A DNA stretch of 39,351 nucleotides from positions 1 through 39,351 of the forward strand of contig NZ_QJRI01000153.1 of the NCBI RefSeq assembly GCF_003254565.1, written 5' to 3'. The position numbers and the translations under genes were made by a program. This stretch comes from Flavobacterium nitrogenifigens (GTDB lineage: Bacteria > Bacteroidota > Bacteroidia > Flavobacteriales > Flavobacteriaceae). Numbering within the stretch: the stretch's first letter is position 1; the number at the start of each line of letters is the position of its first letter. The notes below the pieces were generated by a model that did not search any database, had not been told where the DNA came from, and was given only the letters and a program-made list of their open reading frames with translations. Shown piece by piece: positions 17,871 through 27,700 of this stretch.

Positions 17871-18013
17871 TTTTAACACATAGAGACATAGTTTTTTGTG
17901 TCGAAAAAAGAAAACGGAAGAAACAAGTTTCCACACATAGTTAAACTATGGGCATTTAAACTAGTGAAACGCCTTTTTTAAGTTTAGTTAAACTATGTTT
18001 CTATGTGTTGAAA
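17871..18013. repeat. PUL inverted-repeat element, copy 4
   Basis: This 143-bp copy runs from TTTTAACACATAGAGACATA (17871-17890) to CTATGTTTCTATGTGTTGAA (17993-18012), and contains GTGAAACGCC (17964-17973). An outer inverted pair, CGTTGGGTG (17843-17851) and CACCCAACG (18021-18029), brackets it, as if two inverted repeats were nested. It separates the GH35 and GH29 genes. Confidence 0.7.
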
Positions 18014-18090
18014 ATAATTTCACCCAACGAGTAAAGATTACCTATTAAACCAGAAAAACAAAGAATAATAAATTATAAATTAGATTAAAG

Positions 18091-19575
18091 ATGAAAAAAG
18101 GAATATTCATAATCGCCCTTTTATTTTCAGCTCAGATATTCGCTCAGGCGATATATGAAGATGAAAGATACGTACCAGAAACAGATCCGTTAGTTCTAAA
18201 GAACTTAGACGAATGGCAAGGCAAAAAATTTGGTTTGCTTATGCACTGGGGAACTTACAGCCAGTGGGGTATTGTAGAATCTTGGTCTATTTGTCCAGAA
18301 GATTATGGATGGTGCGAACGTAAAAAAGGAAGCAATCCGTCTAATTATAATGATTATATTAAAGATTATGAAGGTTTAAGAAAGACTTTTAATCCCGTAA
18401 AATTTGACCCTGCAAAATGGGCAAAAGCGGCTAAATATGCTGGAATGAAATACATGGTTTTTACCACCAAACACCATGACGGTTTCAATATGTACGATAC
18501 TAAATATTCTGATTACAAGATTACCAGCAAAGATGTTCCTTTTCATACCAACCCTAAAGCAGATGTTTTAAAAGAAATTTTTAACTCTTTTAGAGGTGAA
18601 GGTATTTCAACTGGAGCTTATTTCTCTAAACCAGACTGGCATAACGAAAACTACTGGGATCCTTATTTTCCACCATTCGATAGAAACGTAAACTACGATC
18701 CGTCTTTATACCCTGAAAAATGGCAGAAATATGTTGATTTCACTCACAACCAAATTTTAGAAATTCTTTCTAACTATGGTAAAGTAGATATTTTATGGTT
18801 AGATGGAGGATGGGTTAGAAAAAGAGACCAAGTGAACATCAAAGAAAATTACGACGAGAAATTTACAGAAAACGAATCTAAAAACGGTTTCATCAAACAT
18901 AGAGTTGTTGACCAAGATCCAAAAATGGATGAGTTGGTTGTAAAAGCACGTCAGAAACAGCCAGGTTTAATTGTGGTTGATAGAGCGGTTCACGGTAAAA
19001 ACCAAAACTACTTAACTCCAGAAGGACGTGTTCCTGCTAAAACGTTGCCTTATCCTTGGGAATCTTGTATTCCAGCAGGTGGTGGATGGTCTTATTCTCC
19101 AGGCGCTCAATACATGACAGGAAGACAAGGTATTCATTTGTTGATTGATATTGTAGCAAAAGGTGGTAACTTATTATTAAACGTTGCTCCAAGTCCAGAA
19201 GGAGAATGGGATAAAGGCGCTTACGATTTATTGCAAGCTTACGGAGATTGGATGAAAGTAAACAGCACAGCGATTTACAACACAAAACCAATCGAACCTT
19301 ACAAAGAAGAAAACATTTGTTTTACACAAAATAAAGCGGGTAATGTATTTGCATTTTATTTAGCTAAAGAAGGAGAAGATAAAATTCCTGCTGAAGTTAT
19401 TGTAAAATCGATCAGCCCTAAAAAAGGAACTAAGATTACGATGTTAGGTTCTAAAACTTCTTTAAAATGGACCAAAGAAGGAAACGGATTTAAAGTAATT
19501 ATTCCTGAAAGTTTAAGAAACAATCTTCCTGCAAAAGAAGCGTGGACTTTAAAAATTGAAGCGATCAACAGATAA
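18091..19575 (+). CDS. GH29 alpha-L-fucosidase
   Basis: 494 residues with a signal peptide ending IFAQ (about 19). The GH29 barrel shows KFGLLMHWGTYSQWG (46-60), the histidine motif TTKHHDGFNMYD (125-136), KPDWHNENYWD, and the nucleophile Asp238 in VDILWLDGGW. The later motif GGNLLLNVAPSPEGEWD is typical of the family. A C-terminal beta-sandwich (about 400-494) follows. These retaining enzymes release alpha-L-fucose; core alpha-1,6 or antennary alpha-1,3/1,4 fucose of N-glycans is the likely substrate here. The 2-bp gap to the next GH92 gene indicates cotranscription and probably translational coupling. No canonical promoter is visible upstream, where repeat copy 4 lies. Confidence 0.93.
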   Translation: MKKGIFIIALLFSAQIFAQAIYEDERYVPETDPLVLKNLDEWQGKKFGLLMHWGTYSQWGIVESWSICPEDYGWCERKKGSNPSNYNDYIKDYEGLRKTFNPVKFDPAKWAKAAKYAGMKYMVFTTKHHDGFNMYDTKYSDYKITSKDVPFHTNPKADVLKEIFNSFRGEGISTGAYFSKPDWHNENYWDPYFPPFDRNVNYDPSLYPEKWQKYVDFTHNQILEILSNYGKVDILWLDGGWVRKRDQVNIKENYDEKFTENESKNGFIKHRVVDQDPKMDELVVKARQKQPGLIVVDRAVHGKNQNYLTPEGRVPAKTLPYPWESCIPAGGGWSYSPGAQYMTGRQGIHLLIDIVAKGGNLLLNVAPSPEGEWDKGAYDLLQAYGDWMKVNSTAIYNTKPIEPYKEENICFTQNKAGNVFAFYLAKEGEDKIPAEVIVKSISPKKGTKITMLGSKTSLKWTKEGNGFKVIIPESLRNNLPAKEAWTLKIEAINR

Positions 19576-19577
19576 AA

Positions 19578-21827
19578 ATGAAACCTATGGTTTTAAATAC
19601 AAACAAATTTCAAACAGCATGTATTTTTTGCATGCTGTTTTTTAGCATTACGATTTTTGCGCAAGAACCTGCCGATTTCGTGAATCCGTTTATTGGCACT
19701 TCCAATTATGGCGCGGCTTTTCCGGGACCAATTGCTCCGCGCGGAATGGCAAGTATTAGTCCGTTTAATGTGGCTGGAGTAAAAAATACTCCGATGGAAA
19801 AAGACAGTCAATGGCTTTCGAACCCGTATGTGAATGAGAATACCTTTTTGACTGGATTTTCTCAAGTAAATTTAAGCGGTGTTGGCTGTCCAGATTTGGG
19901 TGTTATTTTATTGATGCCAACCACTGGAGCAGTAGAAATCGATCACTTAAAATACGGTTCGACTTATTCTAATGAAGTTGCCAAAGCTGCGTATTACAGC
20001 GTAAACATCGACAAATACAAAGTGAAAGGCGAATTTACCACTTCAAAGCGAGTGGGCGTGAGCAGATTCACTTTCCCGAAAGGGCAATCTAATATTTTAT
20101 TAAATCTTGGATTGGGATTAACCAATGAAGAAGGAGCAATGATAAAAGTGGTTTCTTCTACAGAAATTGAAGGAATGCGATCTGTTGGTTCGTTTTGTTA
20201 TAACAGTCCAGAAGATGCTTATCCAGTTTATTTTGTGGCTCAATTTTCTAAACCTGCTCATAAATTTGGAGTTTGGAAAAAAACTGCAAAATACAACGGC
20301 GTTGAAGCGCAATGGATGGGTTACAACGGAAAAGCGAGAATAATGGAAAATACCATTAAAACCGTAGTAGGTGATAGTATTGGAAGTTATTTTACCTATA
20401 AATTCGATAAACAAGAAACGGTTGAAGTGAAGATCGGAATTTCGTACGTAAGTATCGAAAATGCCCGTGAAAACTTAGCAAAAGAGGTTGGTAACAGATC
20501 TTTTGATGCAATTTACAAAGAAACCTACAGCGAATGGAACGAAGAATTGTCTAAAATTTTGGTTGAAGGCGGTACAAAAGATGACAATACGATTTTCTAC
20601 ACAGCTTTGTATCATACTTTAATTCACCCAAATACTTTAAATGATATTAACGGACAATATCCCGTAATCAAAAGAAGTAAAATTGCTAAAACCGATGACA
20701 CCCGTTATACCGTATTTTCTTTATGGGATACGTACCGAAATGTACATCCATTGATGTCTTTGGTTTATCCAAAACAGCAATCTGATATGGTAAAAAGTAT
20801 GTTGACTATGTTTGATGAAAACGGCTGGTTACCCAAATGGGAACTGAATTCGACTGAAACTTTTACCATGGTTGGAGATCCTGCAAGTATAGTAATTACA
20901 GATACTTATATGAGAGGTGTTCGTGATTACGATGTTAATAAAGCCTATTATGCGATGTTGAAAGGCGCAGATAATATTGAAAATAATCCGCTTCGTCCAG
21001 GATTGAAAGATTATATCAAAAAAGGATATTTGACAACCGATAACAAAGGCCCAGTTTCGACGACTCAGGAATACAATATTTCAGATCATGCTATTTCGGT
21101 TATGGCTAACGAATTTGGGGATAAAGACAATGTAAAACGTTTTTATAATCGTTCGTTATCCTACAGAAAATTATTTGATAAGAATCTGAATTTGCTTCGC
21201 CCAAGAACTGCAAACGGAGATTGGTACGAACCTTTTGATCCTACTTCTGGTGCTAATTTTGAAGAAAATATTGGTTTTATAGAAGGAAATGCTTATCAGT
21301 ATAATTTTATGGTTCCGCATGACATTAAGGGATTAATGAAATTAATGGGCGGTGAAAAAGTTTTTTCAGCACAATTGCAGAAAATCTTCGATACCAAACA
21401 ATTTGATATGGCAAACGAACCAGATATTGCCAATCCGTATTTGTTTAATTATGTGAAAGGCGAAGAATATAAGGCTCAGGACATGGTAAAGAAATTGGTT
21501 CGCGAATATTTTAAAAATGAACCAAAAGGATTGCCAGGAAATGACGATACAGGAACCATGTCGGCTTGGTTGGTGTATTCGATGATGGGAATTTATCCAA
21601 TTTTTCCAGGAGATCCAATTTACACCATTACAACGCCAATGTTTCATAGAGTGACGATCAAATTAGATCCAAGATATTATAAAAAAGAAAGCATTGTAAT
21701 TGAAAGACAACTCAATAATGGAGGGAAAATCAATTCGATTGAGCTAAACGGAAAATCATTTAATACCTTTTTTATTTCGCATGATGATTTTGTGAATGGA
21801 ACAAAGCTTAAAGTGATTCAAAACTAA
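19578..21827 (+). CDS. GH92 alpha-mannosidase (second copy)
   Basis: 749 residues with an N-terminal hydrophobic segment ending SITIFAQ (about 29), a Sec signal without a lipobox. Conserved GH92 blocks are ADFVNPFIGTSNYGAAFPGP near 32, LWDTYRNVHPL near 380, NSTETFTMVGDPASI near 422, EGNAYQYNFMVPHD near 569 and GNDDTGTMSAWLVYSMMGIYP near 653, which keeps the acidic pair at the expected catalytic-base position. Where the first copy has GNEPSHHIAY, this one has ANEPDIANPYLFNY, so the +1 subsite probably differs and the two enzymes likely split different alpha-mannosyl linkages. It starts 2 bp after the GH29 stop and ends 12 bp before GH3. Confidence 0.92.
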   Translation: MKPMVLNTNKFQTACIFCMLFFSITIFAQEPADFVNPFIGTSNYGAAFPGPIAPRGMASISPFNVAGVKNTPMEKDSQWLSNPYVNENTFLTGFSQVNLSGVGCPDLGVILLMPTTGAVEIDHLKYGSTYSNEVAKAAYYSVNIDKYKVKGEFTTSKRVGVSRFTFPKGQSNILLNLGLGLTNEEGAMIKVVSSTEIEGMRSVGSFCYNSPEDAYPVYFVAQFSKPAHKFGVWKKTAKYNGVEAQWMGYNGKARIMENTIKTVVGDSIGSYFTYKFDKQETVEVKIGISYVSIENARENLAKEVGNRSFDAIYKETYSEWNEELSKILVEGGTKDDNTIFYTALYHTLIHPNTLNDINGQYPVIKRSKIAKTDDTRYTVFSLWDTYRNVHPLMSLVYPKQQSDMVKSMLTMFDENGWLPKWELNSTETFTMVGDPASIVITDTYMRGVRDYDVNKAYYAMLKGADNIENNPLRPGLKDYIKKGYLTTDNKGPVSTTQEYNISDHAISVMANEFGDKDNVKRFYNRSLSYRKLFDKNLNLLRPRTANGDWYEPFDPTSGANFEENIGFIEGNAYQYNFMVPHDIKGLMKLMGGEKVFSAQLQKIFDTKQFDMANEPDIANPYLFNYVKGEEYKAQDMVKKLVREYFKNEPKGLPGNDDTGTMSAWLVYSMMGIYPIFPGDPIYTITTPMFHRVTIKLDPRYYKKESIVIERQLNNGGKINSIELNGKSFNTFFISHDDFVNGTKLKVIQN

Positions 21828-21839
21828 ACACACACAACT

Positions 21840-24500
21840 ATGTTACAATTAAGAATGAAGAAAACGGCCATTATTTTTGTAATGGCTGTTGGTTTTTTAA
21901 ACCAGATCCACGCCCAGAAGAAATATCCGTATCAGGATGCCAAATTACCAGTAGAAGAAAGAGTTCAAGATTTGCTAAGCCGTATGACGCTTGAAGAAAA
22001 AGTGCGTCAGATGGATATGTACAGAGGAGATTTTTTTAAAGATAAAGAAGATTTTGCTAAATCTAAATCGGCAGAAAAAATTGGAAAATTAGGAATCGGA
22101 GCGATTCATGATCTTTATCCGCGTTCGGCGAAAATGATTAATGATTTGCAAACTAATGTAATCAAAGGAAACCGTTGGGGAATTCCAGCGCTGATTATGT
22201 GTGAAATGCTTCACGGTTATTTAGACGAAGGAAGTACCGCTTTCCCAATGAATATTGGTCTTGGGGCAACTTGGGATATTGCTACGATGGACAAAGTAGG
22301 TAAAGTTATTGGTATGGAAGCCAGAGCTCATGGAGTTCATTTTGGTTTTGGACCAAATTTAGATTTAGGACGCGAACCGAGATGGGGACGTGTAGCTGAA
22401 ACTTTTGGTGAAGATGCTTTCCTAAATAGTGAAATTGGTTTGGCTTTCATTAAAGGAATGCAGGGAGACGATTTAAAATCGGATCGTTCTATTATTGCAG
22501 AACCAAAACACTTCGCGGTTCACGGTATTCCACAAGCGGGAGGAAATTCTTCGCCAATTTTGGTTGGAGAACGTTCTGCAAGAGAAGACCATTTGCCATC
22601 TTTCGAAAAAGCTTTTAGAAAAGGCGGTGCTTTAGGAACGATGTGCGCATATTCTGAGTTAGACGGAATTCCTTGTGCAGCAAATCATTGGTTACTGACA
22701 GATGTTTTAAGAAACGAATGGGGTTTTAAAGGATTGGTAGTTTCAGATTTGGGAGCTATTAAATATATCCAGACGACTCACAAAGTGGCTGATTCTCCTA
22801 AAGATGCTATTAGAGAAGCGGTTTCAGCTGGTGTAGATATGCAGTTTTATGATTTTTCAAATGAATTCTGGCAGAGTACTGTTATTGAATTAGTAAATGA
22901 AAAGAAATTGACAACAGAAAATATCGACCGTGCAGCGGGAGCAGTTTTACGTTTGAAATTCTTATTAGGGTTATTTGAAAATCCATACACAGATAAAAAT
23001 CTGATTAAAGAGCGTTTTCATACTCCAGAAAACCAAGCTGTTGCTTTAGAAGCGGCTCAAAAATCAATGGTTTTATTGAAGAATGAGAACAATATTTTGC
23101 CTTTAAGCAAAAACTTGAAAAATATTGCGGTTATCGGACCAAATGCAAATGCTTCAAGATTGGGAGGTTATGCTCCTAAAAATAGTGTTGGAATGACGGT
23201 TTTTGAGGGAGTAAAGGAATTGGTTGGAAAAACTGCAAATGTAGTTTATGAAGAAGGAGTTCCATTGATCGTAAAAGGACAGATTATTCCATCTAAATAT
23301 TTATTTACTCCAGACGAATCTCAAAATGGATTAAAAGGAGAATATTTTAATAACAGAAACTTAGAAGGAACTCCAGCATTAACTCGTATTGATAGTCAGT
23401 TAGAGTTTGACTGGCCTTGGGCACCTGGTGATGGTGTGAATGTGGATGATTTTTCTATCAGATGGACAGGATTCTTAAAATCAGATCAGGCACTGGATGG
23501 CTGGTTAGGTTTAAGTTCTGATGACGGAATTAGAATGTATATCGACGATCAATTGGTTATCGACAACTGGACAAAAGGAGCGACAAGTATGGTTACCGTT
23601 CCCAAAAACATTGAAAAAGGTAAAAAGTACAAAGTCCGCATTGAAATGTGGGAAGGAGGCTGGGGTGCTAGAGCTCATTTTCGTTGGAATTTAGAAAAAG
23701 TAAACTTACAGCCAGCAATCGATGCCGCTAAAAAAGCAGATGTTGCGATTGTGGTTTTAGGAGAATCAAACGAATTGGTTGAAGAAAACAGAGACGTAGC
23801 TTCTTTGGACTTATTTGGAATTCAACAGCAATTAATTGAAGAAATTCAAAAAACAGGAACTCCGGTAGTTTGTGTGTTGTTAAATGGTCGTCCGCTTTCT
23901 ACAAACTGGATTGCTGAAAATATTCCTGCAGTTTTAGAAGGATGGTTCCCTGGAGAATTAGGAGGTAGAGCGGTTGCTGATGTTTTGTTTGGAGATTATA
24001 ACCCAGGTGGAAGATTACCAATTACAGTTCCAAAATCAGTTGGGCAGTTACCTATATATTATAACCAGAAACCATCTGCGATTCATAAATATGTTGCAGA
24101 AAGCGAGCATCCTTTATATTCATTCGGTTACGGATTGAGTTATACGAAGTTTGAATATTCTAATTTAAAACTGAATACTACCGAAATTAAGCCAAACGGT
24201 GAAGTAAAAGTTTCTGTTGATGTTAAAAACGTTGGAGACAGAGATGGAGATGAAGTGGTTCAGTTATACATTAATGATGTTTACAGTTCGGTTACAACTC
24301 CTGAAAAAACGTTAAAAGGATTCAAAAGATTAAATATAAAGAAAGGCGAAACAAAAAATGTTGAATTTACACTTACTCCAGATGAGTTATCTCTTTGGAA
24401 CAGAGAAATGAAGCGCGTTGTAGAGCCTGGAGATTTTGAAGTGATGGTCGGCGGAAATTCGACCGATTTACTTAAAACTAAATTTAAGGTTTTGAACTAA
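21840..24500 (+). CDS. GH3 glycosidase with PA14 insert (beta-glucosidase/hexosaminidase-like)
   Basis: 886 residues with a signal peptide ending IHAQ; Met6 (21855) is an alternative start. The order is the GH3 N-terminal barrel (about 30-380) with the KH motif AEPKHFAVHG and the nucleophile Asp303 in VVSDLGAI; the start of the GH3 C-terminal domain (about 410-480); an inserted PA14 domain (about 488-625, GLKGEYFNNRNL to ARAHFRWNLE); the rest of GH3_C; and an Fn3-like tail (about 775-880). Such architecture is typical of beta-glucosidases and related exo-enzymes, and PA14 often shapes the substrate pocket. The exact sugar is not readable. In an N-glycan locus a beta-glucosidase is not obviously needed, so another beta-linked residue or a different substrate is possible. 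It is the last gene of the train, followed by a strong terminator. Confidence 0.9.
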   Translation: MLQLRMKKTAIIFVMAVGFLNQIHAQKKYPYQDAKLPVEERVQDLLSRMTLEEKVRQMDMYRGDFFKDKEDFAKSKSAEKIGKLGIGAIHDLYPRSAKMINDLQTNVIKGNRWGIPALIMCEMLHGYLDEGSTAFPMNIGLGATWDIATMDKVGKVIGMEARAHGVHFGFGPNLDLGREPRWGRVAETFGEDAFLNSEIGLAFIKGMQGDDLKSDRSIIAEPKHFAVHGIPQAGGNSSPILVGERSAREDHLPSFEKAFRKGGALGTMCAYSELDGIPCAANHWLLTDVLRNEWGFKGLVVSDLGAIKYIQTTHKVADSPKDAIREAVSAGVDMQFYDFSNEFWQSTVIELVNEKKLTTENIDRAAGAVLRLKFLLGLFENPYTDKNLIKERFHTPENQAVALEAAQKSMVLLKNENNILPLSKNLKNIAVIGPNANASRLGGYAPKNSVGMTVFEGVKELVGKTANVVYEEGVPLIVKGQIIPSKYLFTPDESQNGLKGEYFNNRNLEGTPALTRIDSQLEFDWPWAPGDGVNVDDFSIRWTGFLKSDQALDGWLGLSSDDGIRMYIDDQLVIDNWTKGATSMVTVPKNIEKGKKYKVRIEMWEGGWGARAHFRWNLEKVNLQPAIDAAKKADVAIVVLGESNELVEENRDVASLDLFGIQQQLIEEIQKTGTPVVCVLLNGRPLSTNWIAENIPAVLEGWFPGELGGRAVADVLFGDYNPGGRLPITVPKSVGQLPIYYNQKPSAIHKYVAESEHPLYSFGYGLSYTKFEYSNLKLNTTEIKPNGEVKVSVDVKNVGDRDGDEVVQLYINDVYSSVTTPEKTLKGFKRLNIKKGETKNVEFTLTPDELSLWNREMKRVVEPGDFEVMVGGNSTDLLKTKFKVLN

Positions 24501-24506
24501 AAACCC

Positions 24507-24535
24507 AAAAACGCCGAAGATTTTTCGGCGTTTTT
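24507..24535 (+). terminator. Rho-independent terminator after GH3
   Basis: AAAAACGCCGAA (24507-24518) pairs with TTCGGCGTTTTT (24524-24535) around a 5-nt loop, giving a GC-rich stem with flanking A and T runs. It starts 7 bp after the GH3 stop codon and ends the glycosidase train, separating it from susC/susD. Confidence 0.88.
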
Positions 24536-24560
24536 ACTTTAAAAAAATGAATACAATTAT

Positions 24561-24600
24561 AAAAGACCAAATTCTATTCAATAATAGAATTTGGTCTTTT
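24561..24600. terminator. Second hairpin, perfect 18-bp arms
   Basis: AAAAGACCAAATTCTATT (24561-24578) and AATAGAATTTGGTCTTTT (24583-24600) form a perfect 18-bp inverted repeat with a CAAT loop. It is symmetric with A and T ends, so it could terminate in both directions. It lies between the GH3 terminator and the susC control region, so it acts as a second barrier or as an independent repeat. Confidence 0.55.
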
Positions 24601-24625
24601 AATTTAAGGCAGAGTAGGATTACAA

Positions 24626-24641
24626 ATGAAAACGTTTTCTT
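24626..24641. promoter_or_regulatory. LacI/CcpA-type operator-like palindrome upstream of susC
   Basis: ATGAAAACGTTTTCTT contains the perfect 12-bp palindrome GAAAACGTTTTC (24628-24639) and satisfies the degenerate LacI-family/cre consensus WTGNAANCGNWNNCWW at every fixed position. It lies 121 bp before the susC start codon, in the only sizeable gap ahead of susC/susD. No LacI-family gene is in the window, so the regulator would have to be encoded elsewhere. Such short sites arise by chance, so this is a candidate only. Confidence 0.45.
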
Positions 24642-24680
24642 TCAATAAAATGCTTAAGATTTACCAACACCTTTTCAAAA

Positions 24681-24706
24681 TTGTCATTTGTCGAAATTAT
24701 ATTTTG
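24681..24706 (+). promoter_or_regulatory. Weak candidate susC promoter
   Basis: TTG (24681-24683) and TATATTTTG (24698-24706) resemble the flavobacterial TTG/TAnnTTTG pair, but the -7 element carries one extra T and the 14-bp spacer is short. It would give a leader of about 50 nt before the susC start at 24763. Confidence 0.25.
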
Positions 24707-24762
24707 TTAACAGAATGTATTCTTAAGTTTAACATGTTATTAACTCTAAAAAAACAACTAAT

Positions 24763-27700
24763 ATGATTAAAAACGTACTAAAATTACTGTTGGTCATATG
24801 CCTTTTTGGTTTTCAAAGCCTAGAAGCGCAGACCACAGTAAAAGGAACGATAACAGATGCTCAAAGCGGGATTCCGATTCCTGGAGCAAATATTATTGTT
24901 AAAGGAACTAAAACAAGTGCTTCAACAGATTTTGATGGTAAGTACAGCATTAGTGTTCCTAATCAATCGGCAGTTTTGGTTTTTACTTATGTAGGATCTG
25001 CTACAAAAGAAGTTGCTGTGGGAGCACAATCTACAATTAATGTAACTCTTGGCCCAGATACGCAGCAGTTAGGAGAGGTAGTGGTTACAGCTCTTGGTAT
25101 TAAGAGAGAGAAAAAAGCCATTACGTATTCTGCACAAAACGTTTCTGTAGATGAGTTATCTGAAGCAAGATCATTAAACGTTGCCAACTCACTTTCTGGT
25201 AAAGTTGCGGGTCTTAACTTCTCTACTACTTCAAATGGTGTTGGTTCTTCTTCCAGAATTACTTTAAGAGGTAATAGATCTCTTAACGGAAACAACCAGC
25301 CTCTTTATGTAGTAGATGGTGTGCCAATTAGTAACGGAACAACTAATACTAACCCTGATATTGACACAGGAGGAACTACTCAGCCTGACGGTATCTCTAA
25401 CATTAACCCAGAAGACATTGCTTCGATGACTGTTCTTAAAGGACCATCTGCAGCAGCACTTTACGGTTCTAGAGCTTCAAACGGTGTAATCGTAATTACG
25501 ACTAAATCGGGTAAATCTGGAAAAACGTCGGTTTCGTTATCATCTAATTTTATGGCTTCTTCAGCTTATAATTTGATGAACTTGCAAAACGAGTACGGTC
25601 AAGGAACAAACGGAAATTATGTTTCTAATTCTAGCTCAAGCTGGGGAGCACCTTTAGACGGACGTCAGGTATCTGCATGGCAGTTGGTTCGTAATCCAAA
25701 TTATGCTGGACCTGCTACACAAAGCTATTCTCCACAGCCAAACAACGTTATTGATTTCTACAAAACAGGTTATAACTTGGCAAACACTTTGACAGTTACT
25801 GCTGGTAACGAAAAAGCGCAAGGTTATTTCTCTTATACTAACACACGTGCTGAAGGTATTGTGGGAGGGAACAAAATGGATAGACACAATCTTAACTTAA
25901 GATTGACAAGCAAGATTTCTGATAAATTATCATTGGATGTTAAAACAAACTACATCGTTCAGGATATTGACAATTTATTGAGAACAGGTGAAGAGTCTAT
26001 CGGAACATCTGCTTATTTATTGCCTCGTAGTATTGCTTACAACGATTATAAAGATTTCGAATATTTTGATGCTGCAGGACAAAGACAAGTAAACTATTTC
26101 CTTGACGAAACTGGAGCTCCTGGAGGAAACCCATTCTGGTCTGCATTAAGAGATGATGCTCGTACAGATAAAAGAAATAGATTTATTGGTTTAGCTTCTC
26201 TTAAATATGAGTTTACAAAAACGTTAAGCTTACAAGGTAGAGCAGGTTTAGACCAAATGACAAACAAAAATGTAAGAAACAGATACGCAACGGCCGCTTT
26301 TAACAGTAATTTAGGTTCTTATAGCGAATCTTATGAAACAGTAAGCGAATTAAACGTAGATGCTTTACTTTCTTACAATGAAAAATTCGGAGATTTTTCT
26401 GTTGGTCTTAATGCTGGTGCCAGCTCATTGCAGCAAAATAGTTCAGCTTTAACCTCTGGCGGTGTTTTAAGTAAAAGAAATTACTTCGCTTTATCAAATG
26501 TTCAGACGGTTCAATCTACTTCTACAGCTTCAGAAAAAAGAATTAATTCTGTTTATGGATTTGGTCAGATTGGTTTCAGAAACTACTTATTCTTAGATTT
26601 AACGGCTAGAAATGACTGGTCATCTACTTTACCAGAAGATTATTTCTACCCATCTTTTGGACTTTCAGCTGTTATTTCTGATATGGTTACATTGCCAGAA
26701 GTAATTAGTTTTGCTAAAGTTCGAGCTTCATACGCAGAGGTTGGTAACGATACAGATCCTTATCAGACACAGCAAAGATTCTCATACATTGGAGGAAACG
26801 GTGGTATGTTATACGGACAAAACACAAAAGCAAATCCAAACTTAAAACCAGAGATTTCTTCTTCTACAGAGTTTGGTGCCGATGTTAGATTTTTCAACAA
26901 CCGTTTAGGTTTAGATTTTACATATTTCAATACATTGACCAATAACCAAATTTTCTACATTAATACACCTGAGTCTTCTGGATTCTCTAGAGCTATCGTA
27001 AATGGTGGTGACATTGAAAATAAAGGTATCGAGTTAACACTTACTGCTACTCCAATTCAAACAGAAAACTTTACTTGGGATATTACAGCAAACTATGCTT
27101 CTTATAAGTCAAAAGTAAAATCAATCTATGACGGAAGAGATGAATTAGTAATTGGTGAAGGACGTTTAGTGAGAAGTAAAGTGGTTGTTGGAGGTGAATA
27201 TGGTGATTTATACATCAAAGGTTTCCAAAGAAACGACGCTGGACAAATTATTGTAAATAGTGCCGGTATTCCATTAGCTACAAATGGTTTTGATGTTCGC
27301 GCTGGTAACTTCAACCCAGATTGGACTGCAGGTTTCAAAAACAACTTTAAATACAAAGATTTCTCTTTAAGCTTCTTAATTGACTTCAGAATCGGCGGTG
27401 AAGTTATTTCATACACTCAAGCTAGACAAGCTGGTTTAGGGGTTAGCGATATTACTTTAGCAGGAAGAAACGGCGGAATTATTGTAGATGGTGTTGTAGA
27501 TAACGGAAACGGAACTTACTCTCCAAACACAACAAGCATCAATGCTGAACAATACTGGACAGCAATCGGACAGAGAACTCCAATTGCAGAACCATTTGTT
27601 TATGATGCGACAAATATCAGATTAAGAGAGCTTGTTTTTGGTTACTCAATGCCAAAACGTTTATTAGGTAACTCAGGATTTTCAAGTATCGATTTCTCAT

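Noticed and set aside
19593..19865. Antisense 90-codon open frame at the start of the second GH92
   Set aside because: It is opposite the signal peptide and first GH92 motif, with no domain and no promoter.
21840..24500. Calling the GH3 protein a specific N-acetylglucosaminidase because of its neighbours
   Set aside because: The PA14-containing architecture is typical of beta-glucosidase-type GH3 enzymes, and the sequence alone does not settle the sugar.
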